This document shows, piece by piece, positions 22,086 to 40,387 of a DNA stretch of 64,000 bases. How positions within the stretch are numbered: position 1 is the stretch's first letter; each line of letters opens with the position of its first letter. The notes under the pieces were generated by a model. That model was given only the letters and a program-made list of their open reading frames with translations. It was not told the DNA's origin and searched no databases. Position numbers and translations under genes: made by a program. Source of the DNA: Haematococcus lacustris (taxonomy: Eukaryota > Chlorophyta > Chlorophyceae > Chlamydomonadales > Haematococcaceae); the NCBI GenBank assembly GCA_030144725.1, contig JASKMD010000001.1, positions 1,279,923 to 1,343,922 of the forward strand, in the 5' to 3' direction.

Positions 22086-24612
22086 ATGATGCACAGAGCC
22101 TCTGCACGCACCTCGGCTCTCTGGACCGTGTCCGTGTTGGCCTTGGCGCTGCTGGCTTCTCCAAGGACAGCGCAGGCCCAGAATGACTGCAGGTGGATGC
22201 GGGCAAAGCTGTCACCTATCCCGGTAGTGTGTCTCGCGACACCGCAGGAGCGATGCCTGTCCTGTCTGCCGTCACGCACACCGCCGCGCACTGCTACCGC
22301 ACGAAATAGCCACGCCGCCCTGTCACCCGCCCTTTCACCAGTCAATGTCATGTGTTGCCTTCACCTTCTCCCTGCCAGCTGGGCAATCGCTTTGAATTGG
22401 TCACCCATTACTTCCTACAATTGGCTTCCACCACACTGTCCTTGGCTGGACCCAACTGCACAGCCGTTGCTGCCCACCACCCTGTTCCTGTCACTCCTCT
22501 TTCTCTCACTCTGCTCATGTTCCATAAGTCCGCGTGCCAAGCCATCAGCAGGGTATCAGCTGGCTGAACAGCTTGGCCGGTGCCACACACCATGCCTGGC
22601 ACTGCCACCCCTCCTGCTGCCTGCAGTACTCTCCCCTTCACCTCGTGCCTCATCAACCTGGGGTAGGTGCTCAGCCAAAGGTTGAGTCAGCAAGCTGCTG
22701 CATGCATCAAGCAGAAACCAGGCATGAGACATAGGACCAGGGACAGGTACAGACGGGGTGTACAAAGGCAGGGGTCAGGCATGGGACGATGACCTGAGAC
22801 CAGGGACAAGCGGGGTGAGGAGAGGCTGGATCAGGAAAGGCGACCTGTTGTAAACCAGTGTCTTTGCTTTGCTGAAGTTGGGAGTATTTTGAGGAGGAGG
22901 AGGAGGTGATAGGGCCCAACTCAGGACCGCCATCCCTTGTGTCCACGCCTTGTCTCAGGAGGAGCTGGGTGACGGCAGCCCGCAGCAGATGGTTGCCTTG
23001 TAGTGGTGCAGCAGGTCAACGACCAGCCCCTTCACCACCAGCCTGCCCACTGCCTGGGTGTGCACCGCACCGCACCGCACCGCACCAACTCCAATGTTGC
23101 TCAGCTGCTCGGTCTGTCCTCCTCACTCGGCCCCCGCCACTGCCTGCCTGGCTTGCGCCTGAGGGAGGTGATGCCCTGCTGCTGCCCTGCTGCTGCCCTG
23201 CCGTACTGACCGTATGGGTGAGACGCACTGGCTGTTGCTCTGTTGCCCTGCTGGTACTGAGCCGCAGGTGCATCTATGATGCCATAGGGGGCCAGTGCAG
23301 GACCTTCTCCACCTCAGCGGTGAGTCGGGGTGGAGGGGAGAGAGTGGGGTTAAGAGTTTACACCTCAGCGGCAAGTACTTTCTCATAATGGAAAGGGATA
23401 GAGGTTATATCTCAGTGGCAAGTAAAGCGTTTCAGTAGTAAGTGAAGAATTTGCATATCTGTAGCAAGTGAAGGGAGTCCATCTCAGAGGTAAGGAGTTT
23501 GCACGTCAGCGGTGTGAACTAGAATGAGGAAGGGGATAGAGGGTGTGAGGGTAGAGGGTTGGGGTTAGCACGGGGGCTAGGTGAAGGGCCAGCTATGGCT
23601 GTGCCTATTGGGCTGGCTGGAAGAGTGTGTCGCAAATGCAAGTAAAGAGTCTTTACCTTCGCGATTAGAGTGTAGAGTAGTGTGGGGATATTAGAGGAGA
23701 TTAGGGAATAGAATGGGGAGATAGAGTACGGGGTAGAGGGGGGCAGAGTGGGTAGAGTGGGGTTGAGTACGGGGTAGAGGGGGGTAGAGGGGGTAGAGTG
23801 GGGCTGGGGGGCAGAGTGGGAGGTGAGGGGCCAGCTATGGAAGTATAGCCGTGCAGAGCAGGTCAAGCCTGTGCCACTGCAACATGCTGCCCTTAGGGTG
23901 TGGCTCAGTGCTGAAGTCAGTGAGTGCAGGTGGCCTGGTGCTGGCCACTTGGTTGCGCCGGGGTCTCTCCTTTCTTTACCGATAGCCCCCGTTCTTGTTT
24001 CACTGGTCGTTGCCAGGGTTTTTGTCAGATCACGTCATGTTTGCATGCTGTGTGTGGTCAGTTGTTTTTGCATAAGAGTGGTTGGAGTCAAGCAGCTTAC
24101 TGTGCAGGGTTCAGTGCTAATGGCTGAGCTGTCTCAATGTGGGCCTGTAGGGCAGGTGCCAGAGCTGAACCCTGCACCCCTCCCTAACGCTAGCATCCCT
24201 CACCTTCCCCCTACTTCTCTAAGTTCTCTTTCTTCTAGGTTTTTCCCCTTCTCTTACCTCTCACCTCTGTTCCTGCTGGCATCCTGAGCCCTTACCCTGA
24301 CCCTGACCCTGACCCTGACCCCTGCACCCCTCCCTGATTATACCTCCATCCTGAGCGCCCCCACAAACACCGCCTGGACCCTGCACCCCCCTCCCCCCCC
24401 ACCTCCCCCTCTCCCCCCAGTCCCGCTGCGCCCCCCCACCCCCCATGCCCCACCTGCCATGTGCCAAGCGCAGCCAGTGGGAACCCGCCCACCCACCTTC
24501 GTCCTGCCCCCCGGCTTCTTCCTCCCCCCAACTCAAGAGCCTGCCACCCCAGTGCCCGGCCCAGCCCCTGCCCCAGGGCCCGGAGGTCCCTACGCCACCA
24601 TCCAGATTTCTG
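22086..24612 (+). CDS. Putative secreted protein, exon structure uncertain
   Basis: A first exon at 22086-22192 encodes a clear signal peptide: two Met, basic residues, then LWTVSVLALALLA and an Ala-x-Ala site before QNDC. It ends at a GTGGAT donor in phase 2. A cysteine-containing piece RCIYDAIGGQCRTF (about 23263-23321, ending at GTGAGT) fits that phase. A proline-rich piece (24474-24612, TFVLPPGFFLPPTQE...) has acceptor and donor signals. These may form one extracellular protein, but the joins are guesses, later exons were not settled and no family is recognised. Confidence 0.35.
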
Positions 24613-26428
24613 GTGTGTGTGCTGGCAGTGCGTGAGCAGGCGGTAGTCACACATATGACCACCCAACGTCACACAGCAGGCTGAGCATGCAAGCCTTGGC
24701 CCATGGGGCTCCATGTGGAGCTAGATTCGGGTGTTAGGCTATCATGGTGTGCATGGCCAGTTCTGGTTCAAACTCTCCTCTCCCATCTATTCCTTTCCCT
24801 CTCCCTTCCCTCCCATAATCTCTCCCTTACGCCTCGTTACAGCTACCCAGTATTTGCTTGGCTGCTCTGACTCAGCTTTGCTGCTCCATGCTGGCTCAGT
24901 TCTAGTGCTCTTCATAGCTGCCTAGCTGGTAGTCAGGCTTAGGGGGCAAGGCTCCAGCTCCTCCAGCCAGTAGCTGTGATGGAAGGAGGGCAAGGTGTGG
25001 GTTGTGTGTGGAGGAACTGGAGCCCCTGGCCTCCGTGCCCTCCTCCCTGGCCTTTCCCTCTGGCCACCCCACCCGCCCCCTCCCCACACACCTCACCCTC
25101 CTCTCCTCTCCCTCACCCTCCCGTACTCCCTCCCATACACTACGTACACTACATGCTCTGTGCGGCTGTCATGTTGGTGTATGGTTGCAGAGGTGCCGGT
25201 CATTCTAGCTCGCGGCTCACCACCACCACGCGGCTGACACCTCCCCTACCCTCCCCCTCACACCCCCTCCCCTGACTCTGCCAGCCCCTTCCCTGCCTCC
25301 TGCCAGCCCCCTTCCCTGCCTCCTACCCCCCTCCCTTGTGCCGCAACGGCAATGCCAGCTTTGGTGCAGGCATGGGCAGGGGGTGCCCCACCGCGAGCTC
25401 TCGCCCTCCTGCTTTCTGGGTTGTCGCTGACCAAGCAGTGGCAGTCTTAGTCGGCCCGATGCTGCCAGCGTTCACCCCTGGGCCTGACCGGCTGCCTCGA
25501 CAACACACCCTGGGCTGTGGAACTTTATGACACGCCTCACGCTTCCTACCTTTGGAGGTTGGCTTGTATCCATCCAAGCCCTGCCTCCTCGGTGTAACAA
25601 CTACTACCCCTGATCACCTCTCACCCTTGCGGTGCTCCCTGATACCACCCATGTCACCAGGCCCTGCAGCCCGGCACCAGCGGCAGCACCAGCGGCAGTG
25701 GCAACAGCAGCAGCAGCCAGCAAACAGCAGCAGCCAGCTCACAGCAGCAGCCGGCCAACAGCAGCAGCATCCCTTAGCAGGCTGGGACAGGGTTTGCTGC
25801 CAGGCAGGGTGGCAATGAGCCAAGAGGGGCCCCGGCAGGCAGGTCAGCAGCTGGGAGGCAGCTAGTAGGTAGGCGGCATGTAGCTGGTAGGTAGCTGGCC
25901 GGCAGGCAGGTAGTGGGCCGGCGGCAGGCAGGCAGCTAGGCTGGTGACAACTGTGTGGCTAGATGGCTATTGCAAACCTGTCCATGCTGAACCACTCCTA
26001 GGCATGCACTGCCGGCATGCACTGCACCATGCTGTACTCTGCTTCCCATGCGCTGCGCGGTTAACTGAGACAAATGCTTATGCAAGGTGCCCCAAAGTGC
26101 AGTTGATACAATGCAGTATGTTGAATGTTGAGGATGTAAAATGATGGAGTGTGTGCCAGTTGCAGCCCAAGCCAGTTGCAGCACCTTGGCCCTCAACCTT
26201 GAGCCTTCATTGCAGTCGAACACACTAGTTGTGGACCACTACAAAACAGTGTTTTTTCTGTGTGGAGTTCCCATCGCATGGCATGCTCATGTCCTATACA
26301 TTGCATACACATGGTCATGGTCGCCTACCACCTACAGCATTGCCTGACCACGAGGGCTATGACGTAGAGTTGGCATGACAAAACATGCACTAATTGTAAG
26401 CTGATAACAGCTCAAAGGGGGGGCTTGC
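24613..26428. other. Region without recognised genes
   Basis: Mostly C-rich low-complexity sequence (25000-25330), CAG repeats (25680-25780) and GGCAGGTAG-type short repeats (25840-25950). A possible terminal piece of the secreted-protein gene could lie near 25330-25560, but frames conflict. Confidence 0.3.
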
Positions 26429-26640
26429 TCAAAGGGGGGGCTGCTTCTGCTGGGCTGTGGGTGGCTTGTCTCGTAGCCGCTTGTACCCAAGACCATGGTA
26501 CTCCTTGCCCTTGGCTGGCAGCTTCCCCTGCTCTGGCCACCAGCACAGCTCCAGTGGGCGCCACTTGCTCTCCCCAATGCGCTGCATGTTCAGCGCTGCA
26601 TTGCGACCAAAGGGCAAAGGGCCAAAGGGCAAAGCCAGTT
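26429..26640 (-). pseudogene. Remnant of a second Fanzor: C-terminal tail only
   Basis: The minus strand encodes RNAALNMQRIGESKWRPLEL, then CWW, KGKEYHGLGYKRLRDK. This matches the end of the Fanzor at 6733-11080 (LNLQRIGESRQRPIELCRW ... IGKEYQQGYKLVNDR). At the DNA level the shared stretch CTCTCCCCAATGCGCTGCA (plus strand) is identical. The catalytic Asp of RuvC-III would lie immediately before RNAALN, but the sequence there is GPLPFG, from short CCCTTTGG repeats, so the homology stops at the motif. No upstream Fanzor sequence was found between 26650 and 27045. Confidence 0.75.
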
Positions 26641-27045
26641 GCAGCAGCACCCTCGGCCACTTGATTCAGTCCTTACACACGCTGCCATGCAGTTGTGTGC
26701 CGGTATGGAGGTGTGCACCACTGCTCAGATTGTAATCTGCCGGTAGTTCAGTCCCACTCCTGCCAACTGCCGGTCACACTCCTTGCAGCTTCCGTTCTGG
26801 CTCACTGTTGCCGGCCCCAGCCCTAGCTCGTGCCACGGGGCTAGCTGACAATGCCCCGACGCGACATACTTCTATAACCGGGGATGTGCGATGCGGCGGC
26901 GTTTTGATTACCAGGGAAAGGTTTTCGGTCAGTTGTGACCGGCTGACTTCCACACCGGTGGCACCAGGCTCTCACGCGCAGTCGATCATTTCAAACCCAT
27001 AGCCTGCAACAAAGCTCCCAAACAATAATTGAATGCTGCCTGGCC

Positions 27046-29732
27046 TTAAGGCAGGAACAGCAGCGGGCAGGACACGAACTCCGCGAGTTGGTTGGCGTCC
27101 ACCAGCTTGCTGTGCACCGTTTGGCTCGACACCACCACGCACTCCGCCCCCACCTCGTCCGCCACGTCTCCTGCAGCCAGCAGCGGGGAAACCGCGCACT
27201 CATGCCGGCGCACGCGCAGGCGCAAAGAGCTGGGAGAGCAGCACTGCTGCTGGACCCCACTTCACATCAGCTCCTGTTGCACGCCGCATCGACAACAACT
27301 ACGACGCTGCCTCCCCTGCATCCCACCTCTCATCAACTGCTGCTGCTGCTGCTGCCTGCCCAGCACCCTCCACCACGCTGCCTCACCACCTACAGCCGTT
27401 GTTCACTGATCATCTGCAGCGCCCACTCGCCACTGCTGACCCCGCACAAGTTTCCTCTCACATCACTACCCACCAGTCTCTGCCCCTGAGCTAGGACCTG
27501 GGTGTTGCGTGCACTGCTGCCATGGCTTCCTCCTCACCCACCACAGGCTTGCAGAAGTGCTGGCTGTTTGCATGCAAGCTCTGCTGGAGCCACACCTATG
27601 AGCACGGAGGCAGGCTTTGTGGCCCACGTATGAGCACACACCTATGAGCACGGAGGCAGGCTGTGTGGTTGCACGCTGCAAGATGTCGAAGTTGGAGCAG
27701 CCCTTGTCGTTGCAGTGCCACGTGATGCTCTGCAACTGCAGGCCAAGGGCACACAGGGACAGGTCAGGAGGCAGGCAGGGAGCAGGGGAGGGCAGGCAGG
27801 GGGCAGGGGGGCAGGCCTTGGGTGGTAGGAGCCAGGGACCAGGCCATAGGCGGCAGGGAGGAGGGGCCAGGTGGCAGGGGGGAGGGGCAGGGGCCAGGCC
27901 GTAGGTGGCAGGGGGCACAGCACATTGCTACCACACCCTCATGCCTAGGACCTGCTCCAAGTAGGGTACGCCCATAGAATTCTAGGTGGCTCGGATTCCT
28001 AGAAAAGCCTAGAATTCTAGGCAAGAGGGACCTAGAAAAAACCTAGAAAAAATGGCTCGGAAACTTAGAATTCTAGGCTTGAAAAAATTAGACCTCTAGG
28101 CTGGCGGTCGCTCCCTAGCTCCAAGCCTCCTTCCCTCCACCTTCTTCACAGCGCCACCCAGACCTGGCCCCTATGAAGTCAGGGCCTCAGCCGCCTTGCA
28201 AGCCATCCAGCTGCAGGCAGGCCCCTGACCTGCCCCTGCAAACAGCCATTGCCCCTGACCCTGTGCCCCTGTCCCGCCCCCACCTGCACATCAGGCTGTG
28301 GTGTCTTTGTCCCTGTCTCCTCCACCACCAGGATGGTGACCTTCCCGCCTTCACGCGAGGCCAGGCTGGCAGCAGTGGCCACGGCCTGCACCAACACGCA
28401 GACCACCAGGGGTTAGGGTTGGGGTAGGGTTTAGGGTTAGGGTTACGCCCCGCCACCATCAGGGGGCCCTGCAGATTGGAGGGGTGGGATTCTGCCTGGT
28501 AGAGTTGAGGGGTGGGATCATGGATGTGTGAAGTCAGGGGTGGGATCATGGATGTGTGAGGTCAGGGATTGGGAACAGGCTCAGGGGGTGAGCTCATGGG
28601 TGTGTGAGAGAAGGGTTTGGGAGCAGGCTGACATCCTGGTCGGTAGGGTAAAGGGTGGGCTGTTGGATTCATGATGAATGCATGATGCATGGAGGTTAGG
28701 GTTTGGGAACAGGCTGACATTTTAGTCGGTTGCCTAGTAGGTAAGCTAGCTACGTAACAGTGTCTGGACCCCTGGGGTCGGTCACAGGCCTGCATGGCCA
28801 CACTGCTGACCTGCTTTTGCCCTGGCCCGCTTGCCAAAAGCCTACAACCCTTCCCGACACAAGCCAATTTGTTCCCCTACTACTGCTTCCACTACTGCCA
28901 ATGCGTTGCCGCTCCACTACTGCTGCCTCCACTACCACCTCCACTCCACTGCACTGCACTACTGCCAGCCAGTGTCATCATATGGCAGCAAGCGTAGCCC
29001 TGACTTCACTGCTGCAGTGCATGTAATGCTGAGCACCGCTTTCCTTGTTTCCCAGGTTGTCTCGCTATCATGCGAGGCAAGCCAGCTGCCACCCAACTCA
29101 AACCCAGCCCAGGCCAGCCCACAGCTGAGCCGAGCCAGGCGAGCCTGCAGCCCTGCCAAGACAGTCCTTAGTCCAGTGCAGCTTCAAGGGTATGACAGCA
29201 ATGCGACCCCACACTGGGATGAGCTCCAATGCTCAGACATGCCCAACTTCTGAGTGCACCCCACCCCTGCATATGACTGCATTGCACTGACACTTCCCCC
29301 CTAAGGGCATATTGCCAGGGGGGCACACCACATGCCTGTGTTGCTCCCAATGTCAATGCTCACTGCTGGACTGCCGCAGCTGTCGGCCAGACTGGCTCCA
29401 GTGACCCCACGTGACTGCGAAACGGCCCACCTGCTGTGTGTGCTGCTGGAGGTATGGAGAAGCGTCGGCGACGCACAGCATGACGTGCTTGAACTGCAGC
29501 GAGGCGGCCTCAGCGCTAGTGTGCGCATGTGCTTGGCCTGAGGCTCGGGGGGTCAAGCCTGCTGCTGCGCGGCACGCCGAACCTTCTGCGACGCGGGGCA
29601 GTGCGGGGCTGCATCGTAGAGCCGAGCTCGTGCGCTGCAGGTCGCTGCGCGCTGGCCTGCTCACCTTGACGAGATCGACACCCCGCTCCGACACGGCCGC
29701 TTCTGATTTGCAATGCACTCAGCGCCATCTTC
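27046..29732 (-). CDS. Universal-stress-protein-like (alpha-hydrolase fold) plastid protein
   Basis: Exons join in frame on the minus strand: one ending 29431, then 28385-28284, 27735-27642 and 27170-27046 with stop. The order of motifs is FKHVMLCVADASPYLQQ, AASLASREGGKVTILVVEE, SITWHCNDKGC, ASVLIGDVADEVGAECVVVS and LVDANQLAEFVSCPLLFLP. This is the alternating strand-helix pattern of the USP/adenine-nucleotide alpha-hydrolase fold, and it closely resembles a plant chloroplast protein of that superfamily as I recall it. Such proteins bind nucleotides or sense stress. The exact role of this branch is unknown. The 5' end is unresolved. An ATG at 29732 starts an Arg/Ala/Ser-rich transit-like peptide (MALSALQIRSGRVG) but in another frame, so a small intron must intervene. 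Confidence 0.72.
28410..28446 (+). repeat. Telomere-like TTTAGGG/TTAGGG motifs inside an intron
   Basis: A short run of GGGTTAGGG, GGTTTAGGG and related units lies just upstream of the 28284-28385 exon. Similar runs occur in other introns of this window. They are too short to be a chromosome end. Confidence 0.6.
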
Positions 29733-30181
29733 GACTTCTCGTAGTCAGCAACGTGTGTCGATCGTGCACGACAAATGAGCGCAGAGATGCAGATTTGGTG
29801 GAGGACGTGGCACATGGGAACGGAATATTTCGTATATCTCCCATAGACCAAGATTAATTTAGGGATGTGGTACCTTGCACTAGTCGTAGTCTGCCACCGA
29901 TGTACTACAGTTCGCAGCCCGATAGCCTGTGGCCAACCCAATGTGCCCGATAGCCTGTAGCCAACCCAATGTGCGGTTCAAATCAGACATGTAACAACAT
30001 GGCTGGATGGGTCGAGCCCTTGTGGCGCTGCTATTCAAGATACTACTTCGCTCACACTGAACAGCGTGTTGGACACGAGCTCAGCTCTCAGCATGTGATG
30101 TGTTGAGCACAAGCTGGAGAGTTGTCGCTTGGTCAATGCAGAACGAGCATTCCAGCAGGTCTCTATGTCGTGCTTGGGCAA

Positions 30182-32872
30182 TCAAGCGACCTGTCCGCTG
30201 ACAGCACATGCCCCGTGCTGAGCTGCTAGCCGTCGGAGCTTCGCCGATTTGCCTGGCGTTTGGCGTGACCGCGCAGCTGCCGCCTCAGGTTCGGCCTCCA
30301 CACGCTCCGCCGGCCGGGCTTGCATGTGAGGGGCCCCGGGCACCGCCGCAACAACGTCCTCTGTCGGGAACAACGCTCGGACGATGCCCGGGGTACGCAG
30401 CGGCCGGCGTCCGCTCATGCGGGGGTACACGTCCTCCAAAAAGTAATAGAAGTGACCTGTGGCATCACAGCGCAAAGTACGTACGGAAGCCCGCCACCGC
30501 TCCTTGCTGGCCCCACCCCACTGTGTCGCCACTCTACGCCACTGGCTATGTGCCACCGGCTGCCTGACAAGCTGGCTGCCAGCCCGCATGCCAACCTACC
30601 TGTGCATATGCCCACCCGCTTCCCTCCCCTATCTGCCGACCTGCCTGCTTGCCCGCCAAAACACGCACCCACTCTCATGCCTGTCACTTCCTACTAGTCT
30701 ACCTGTCCCTGTCAATTTGTGAATCTGCATGATTCCAGAGCTGTCCCAGCCCTTCCCTATCCCACTGCCCAGCTGTTGCTACACCCAGGCAATCCATCAT
30801 GGGGAACAAGCAAAGCTGCCATTCGCCTGCCAGCCTGCCTGCCTGCCTGCCCCGCCCCACCCTGCCCTAACCCCCGGCCTGCCCTGACCGCAAGCAGACC
30901 TGCGGCCATGCCCATGAGGTCCACTACAGGTGACGAGCCCAGCAGGAGGCTGAAGCCCAGCAGCACCCAGGGCAGGTAGGGGGCCGTGAAGGTGAACACA
31001 CCCAGGAATGATAGAGTGACGTACTGCGCGCGAGCACGGAAACCAGCAGGCATCTGAGTGCCTATGCTTAGGATGGCAGTACTGAGTCGAGAAGGGCAGC
31101 AGGCAGTATCAGCAAGAAGGTATAGGTTGTCAGGGGAGGGGCAGGGCAACAGGGCCAGTCAACAACTCAGTAGGGGCACATGGCAGCCCTGCCTCTGCCC
31201 CTGACGCTGGCGCTGGCCTTGCCCCTGACGCTGGCGCTGGCCTTGCCCCTGGCACTGTCCCTGCCCCTGGACCTGGCCCAGGTACTGCCTCTGATGCTGG
31301 CCTTGGCCCTGCCCCTGCCCCTGGCCCTGCCCCTGCCACTTCCCCTCCCCCTGGTCCTCCTGGTCTCACCTGATGCCTGCGGCCCCAAACATAGACCATC
31401 ATGAAGGTGAGGGAGGAGCCCAGGAACTGCACGTTGACCCAGGGTGCCACGCTGGTCAGCAGCCCCGCACCCAGCAGCAGCATCCACAAGAAATCGGCGC
31501 TGCGGCCACGGAAGGAGCCTGCATGACCATGCATGGGGAAGTGCATGGGTGCATGGGTGAGCTGGGGTCAGCACCGGACGGGGAGGGGGGCAAAGGCCCA
31601 CCAGGTTCCCAAGGGGCAAGGAGGTCAAAGACCACCCAACTGTCCAAGGGAAAAGAATAAAGATGCGGGGGTGGGGGCTGAGAGGGGTGTAGAGCACAAG
31701 GTTAGGGCGGCAGTTGGCTGGTGCAACAGGTGCCTGGCCCCATAGCTCGGTCCTGTTGCAATTGAGCGGGCCTGGGCCTGGGGCTGAGGGACGCTTCAGC
31801 ATGGCTCACACTCTGCCTCCAGCTGCCATATGGAGCGGGTGGGAGCTGGGTGAGGAGTTTCCCAGCGCAGAGCAGAGCAAGGGCTTCTTAAACAGCCCCT
31901 GGAGCTGGAACTAGCCCCTGAACAGGGGCCACAAAAACGAACAGGCTACTCCTACCACTCTGCTCTGTGCTATATGAGAGTGAGCATTGGGTGGGGCCAC
32001 ATGGGCCCTGCTGGGCATCTGACAGCTGAGCAGGGGCATCGCTGTGTGCACTGTGACTGCCGTGACTGCCATGACATGGTGGTGCTAGGAGGGCTGCCAT
32101 CCTGTGTGTCTCTGTCCTGTGCCTGGTAAGAGCCCTGACCCCTCTGCATGCAAGCCCTGGCTTAGGCCAGGCAGTAGGTAGGCACCCTGTACAGGCCTTT
32201 GCCTGGTGGCCACCCGGTCCCAGTCAGGTCGCAGCCACACAGGCCAGCCCCAGCCAGGCATGTGGCAGTGCTAGCGACAGCCGGGTCACAGCCACACCCA
32301 GCAGTGGCCGTGACAGGGGCTGTGTCAGCCGCCCTGGTGGCAGCCCTAGCGCAGCAGCCCTTGTGGCAAGAGCCCGTGTAGCAGTCAGCCCCAGCCAGGC
32401 ATGTGGCGGGGAAAGCCTGCCCTTATCCTGCTGGTCAGAAACTCACCTTCCTCCAGTGACTTGCTGTACTTCAACAGAAAGAACATGTGGAACACAAAGT
32501 CAATGCCTGCACAGTGGCGTTGAATAGGATGTGTGCCTCATGATTTTTATTGAGAGCTGAAAGGGGGTGCGAGTAGGCCACACCCTGCAGCCATGGCACC
32601 CACCAAGCTGGCCGAAGAAGAAGAAATTAGTAACCAGGCGCCAGACCTCCCCTTTGCCAAAGATGAGTTTGGTGTTGTAGTATACATTGTAGGGCGTGAT
32701 GATCTTCACCACATGAGGAGGGCACAGCACACAGGCTTGCTCAGGTGCTGAAGTGGCGTGATGCGAGTGTAGATGTCACCTCAAGGGCACACCCTGCCGT
32801 TGTCAAGAAAGCTAGCGTGACGTAGGTACGCGTGACTATTGGTAGACTCTTGTACCACTCCTCTAACGACAT
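30182..32872 (-). CDS. DER1: Derlin, ER-associated degradation membrane protein
   Basis: Derlins are rhomboid-like pseudoproteases of the ER membrane that help retrotranslocate misfolded proteins to the cytosol. Six exons join in frame: 32872-32780, 32739-32604, 32506-32447, 31518-31370, 31023-30900, 30456-30182, giving 278 residues. Family motifs are visible: [17 protein letters not shown] at the start, [86 protein letters not shown] and [19 protein letters not shown]. Five to six hydrophobic segments are present. The C-terminal tail is Ala/Arg/Glu-rich with no obvious p97-binding SHP box. The gene is divergent from the RNA methyltransferase at 32980. An ORF at 31130-31546 that runs on past the exon is intronic. 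Confidence 0.92.
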
Positions 32873-32979
32873 CTGCGAGGACGCACGTCCACTTTTGCGA
32901 CAGCTAGCACAATGTCTACGCTTGTTTTCCCCAGATGACGGACAGGTGTGGGACAGTTCTAGAGTAAAGCTAACTCTCG
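32873..32979. promoter_or_regulatory. Shared 107-bp divergent promoter region
   Basis: The start codons of Derlin (-) and the MEPCE/BCDIN3-like gene (+) are only 107 bases apart. Both 5' UTRs and core promoters must be inside this interval or overlap the coding starts. No TATA box is evident. Coordinated transcription is possible but inferred. Confidence 0.6.
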
Positions 32980-38188
<5,209 letters not shown>

Positions 38189-40206
38189 GGAGTTGAGAAT
38201 TTGCGCCGATGTGTACAAAGTGAGGGCGCGTGTTGCTTCGGGTGTGGGGATGTAGCAGGCGGGCGCGGTTAAGGTGACTCTATGCGAGCTGTTAACACTG
38301 CGGAAGGCGCGGGCAGTGACTCTGTGCAGAGCTGAGTCCGAGCATCACGCTAGATTTGACGATATATCTGATATTCCCCACGCTAGATTGACCTATCGAC
38401 CTATTGACGCTGAACTTGATCTGGAGTACACTGCACTAGCAGCAGCCGATCTACCCAGCTATCTACCAGTTGACACCGTTATCAACCGCCATGACTCAGA
38501 CATTTTAGTACACGGTGGTGAGGGCGAATTTGTCTGATTTGCGTACGCAGTGGCGACGTGTCTGAATTCAAATGTCGATCTTTGGGCAGGCACTGAGCAC
38601 CGTTGAGAGCGAGATAGTTTTTGCTGCGTCTGCCGTCTCGTAGCTATGACTCATAGCCTATGAGTCTCCTCTGTTCAAAACACAGTTTACCAGTATTTTT
38701 GACTGAGTGGCTGCGGAGATACGGGCTTCCTATCACAGGGGGGTGGCTTTCAGGTAGTTGGGAACGCCTGAGTGGCGTTCTGTTCCTTGCTGCGAGCTGC
38801 ATGCCACCGCCTACCTCCCCGTGCCTGCGTCGGTTTGCCACCTGCTAGGTGCTTTGGGCTGCATCAAGTGGTCACCTGCCTGACCCTGCCTGTTGCGATC
38901 CCTTGGCTGCTTATAGCCACATAACGCCACTTGCCGCCTTCCCCTCCCCCCCCTTGCCATACTGCTGCCTGCCATTTCATGCTGCTGGCCTGCTGCTGTC
39001 AACCTGCAAGCATTGTTGCTAAAGTTGAAGGGCAGCCTAATGCCCACTCCAGCTCCGCCCATCCTGTGCGTGAGCCTCCAACACAAGCTCGATCTCCAAT
39101 AGCCCATGCCCACACACCTGTGTAAGGGGTTCAGCCAAAACGAGGCAACCTTTCTTGCTCTGCCAATTGCTGATGATGGTTTGTTGCACACACCGCTGCG
39201 CCGCAACCGGATGCCGTCATTTCACAATGAAAGCAAACTGAAACATGCACATGCCTGAAATCGCACAACCAAAACCAGTGGCTAACACTGCATTTAGGTG
39301 GCAGTGTAGGCCCGCTTTCATCCGCAGGACGTCTGCGGGATGCCCGCCTAAGTAGTGGACTGAGCTCGTCAGCTTCGCCATGCTTCAGCAGCTCAGGTAG
39401 CGACACGATGCAGGCAGGCGAGTGACTTGCATCAGCCGTCGCGCTTCACCTAAGGCACTCGCCCTCACGCTTCCGCAGATCCAAACAAGCCGTCCGTCCA
39501 ATGGCCGTGCAACACTACGCAGGGATCAAATCTACAGGTCGCACGTCCGCTGCATGGAAGTTTAGGCGGGCAGCACCAACCTTGTGATCCTGCCTTCCCA
39601 TTGCCGTAGGCCAGCTCCAAAAGCTAGTCAAGGATCGCTCACGCACATTCCACGAAGTAGCACAGCGCCAGATACAGAATGGACGGTAGGTGCAGCATTG
39701 GGCTTGGCCATGTGCAGCAGGAAATGAGGCATGCTGTGCACCCCACAATGGCCGCAAGCAGGTGCGAAGCGGCTGGTACCACAGGATACCACTGGCATTT
39801 CATTGGCCTAACATCAGCATGACCAGCAACACCTGCTCATTTGGCCCCGCCCAGCCACTTGGCCATCTAGCCCATCCCCTTCTCAGCCTTCCTGTCTTGC
39901 ATCAGAGTGATAGAATAAAACCAAGGTTCTGACCTGACAGGGTGGACGGGGGGTGGCAGCCCTGGGGGAGGCACGGTTGCCTGCCCAGGTTGGCAGCCAC
40001 AGCATAGGGCCACAACAGGTGAGGCATTCCCTCTTAGCCTCTCACTTACACTCCTACCTTGCTCACTCCAGCGCACATCTGGCAGCCAGCGAGACAAGAC
40101 AGTGGATGATCACCTGGGGTGGCGACAGGTGGCGACAGGGGGTGAAGGCAGAGGGTGGGAGCAGGGGGTGAAGGCAGAGGGTGGGAGCAGGGGGTGAAGG
40201 CAGAGA
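38189..40206. other. Intergenic region without recognised genes
   Basis: Open frames here are short and show no family motifs or splice continuity. A 26-base tandem repeat begins near 40135. Confidence 0.4.
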
Positions 40207-40225
40207 GTGGGAGCAGGGGGTGGTG
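40135..40225. repeat. 26-bp tandem repeat, about three copies
   Basis: Units of GGTGGGAGCAGGGGGTGAAG plus GCAGAG recur at about 40138-40225 with small changes, followed by related GGTGGCGAAGGCCATGG motifs. Confidence 0.8.
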
Positions 40226-40387
40226 GCTGCCATGGCCATGGCAGCGGGTGGCGAAGGCCATGGCAACGGACGGCGAAGGCAAGGGCAGCGGGTGGCGGCC
40301 ACGGCATCAGGGGTGTCAGCCAAGCCCGTACTCCACAAGGGACCAGCAGTGCTGTGGCCCACCTGACCCAGCCCCGCGATGGATGCC

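Noticed and set aside
24290..24320. Short CCCTGA run as a chromosome end or telomere
   Set aside because: Only a few units, internal to the contig and followed by gene-like sequence.
31167..31802. Open frames rich in SVRGKASA or LPLTLALAL on both strands
   Set aside because: They lie over a CTGCCCCTG-type repeat in the Derlin intron, and the Derlin exons explain the true coding.
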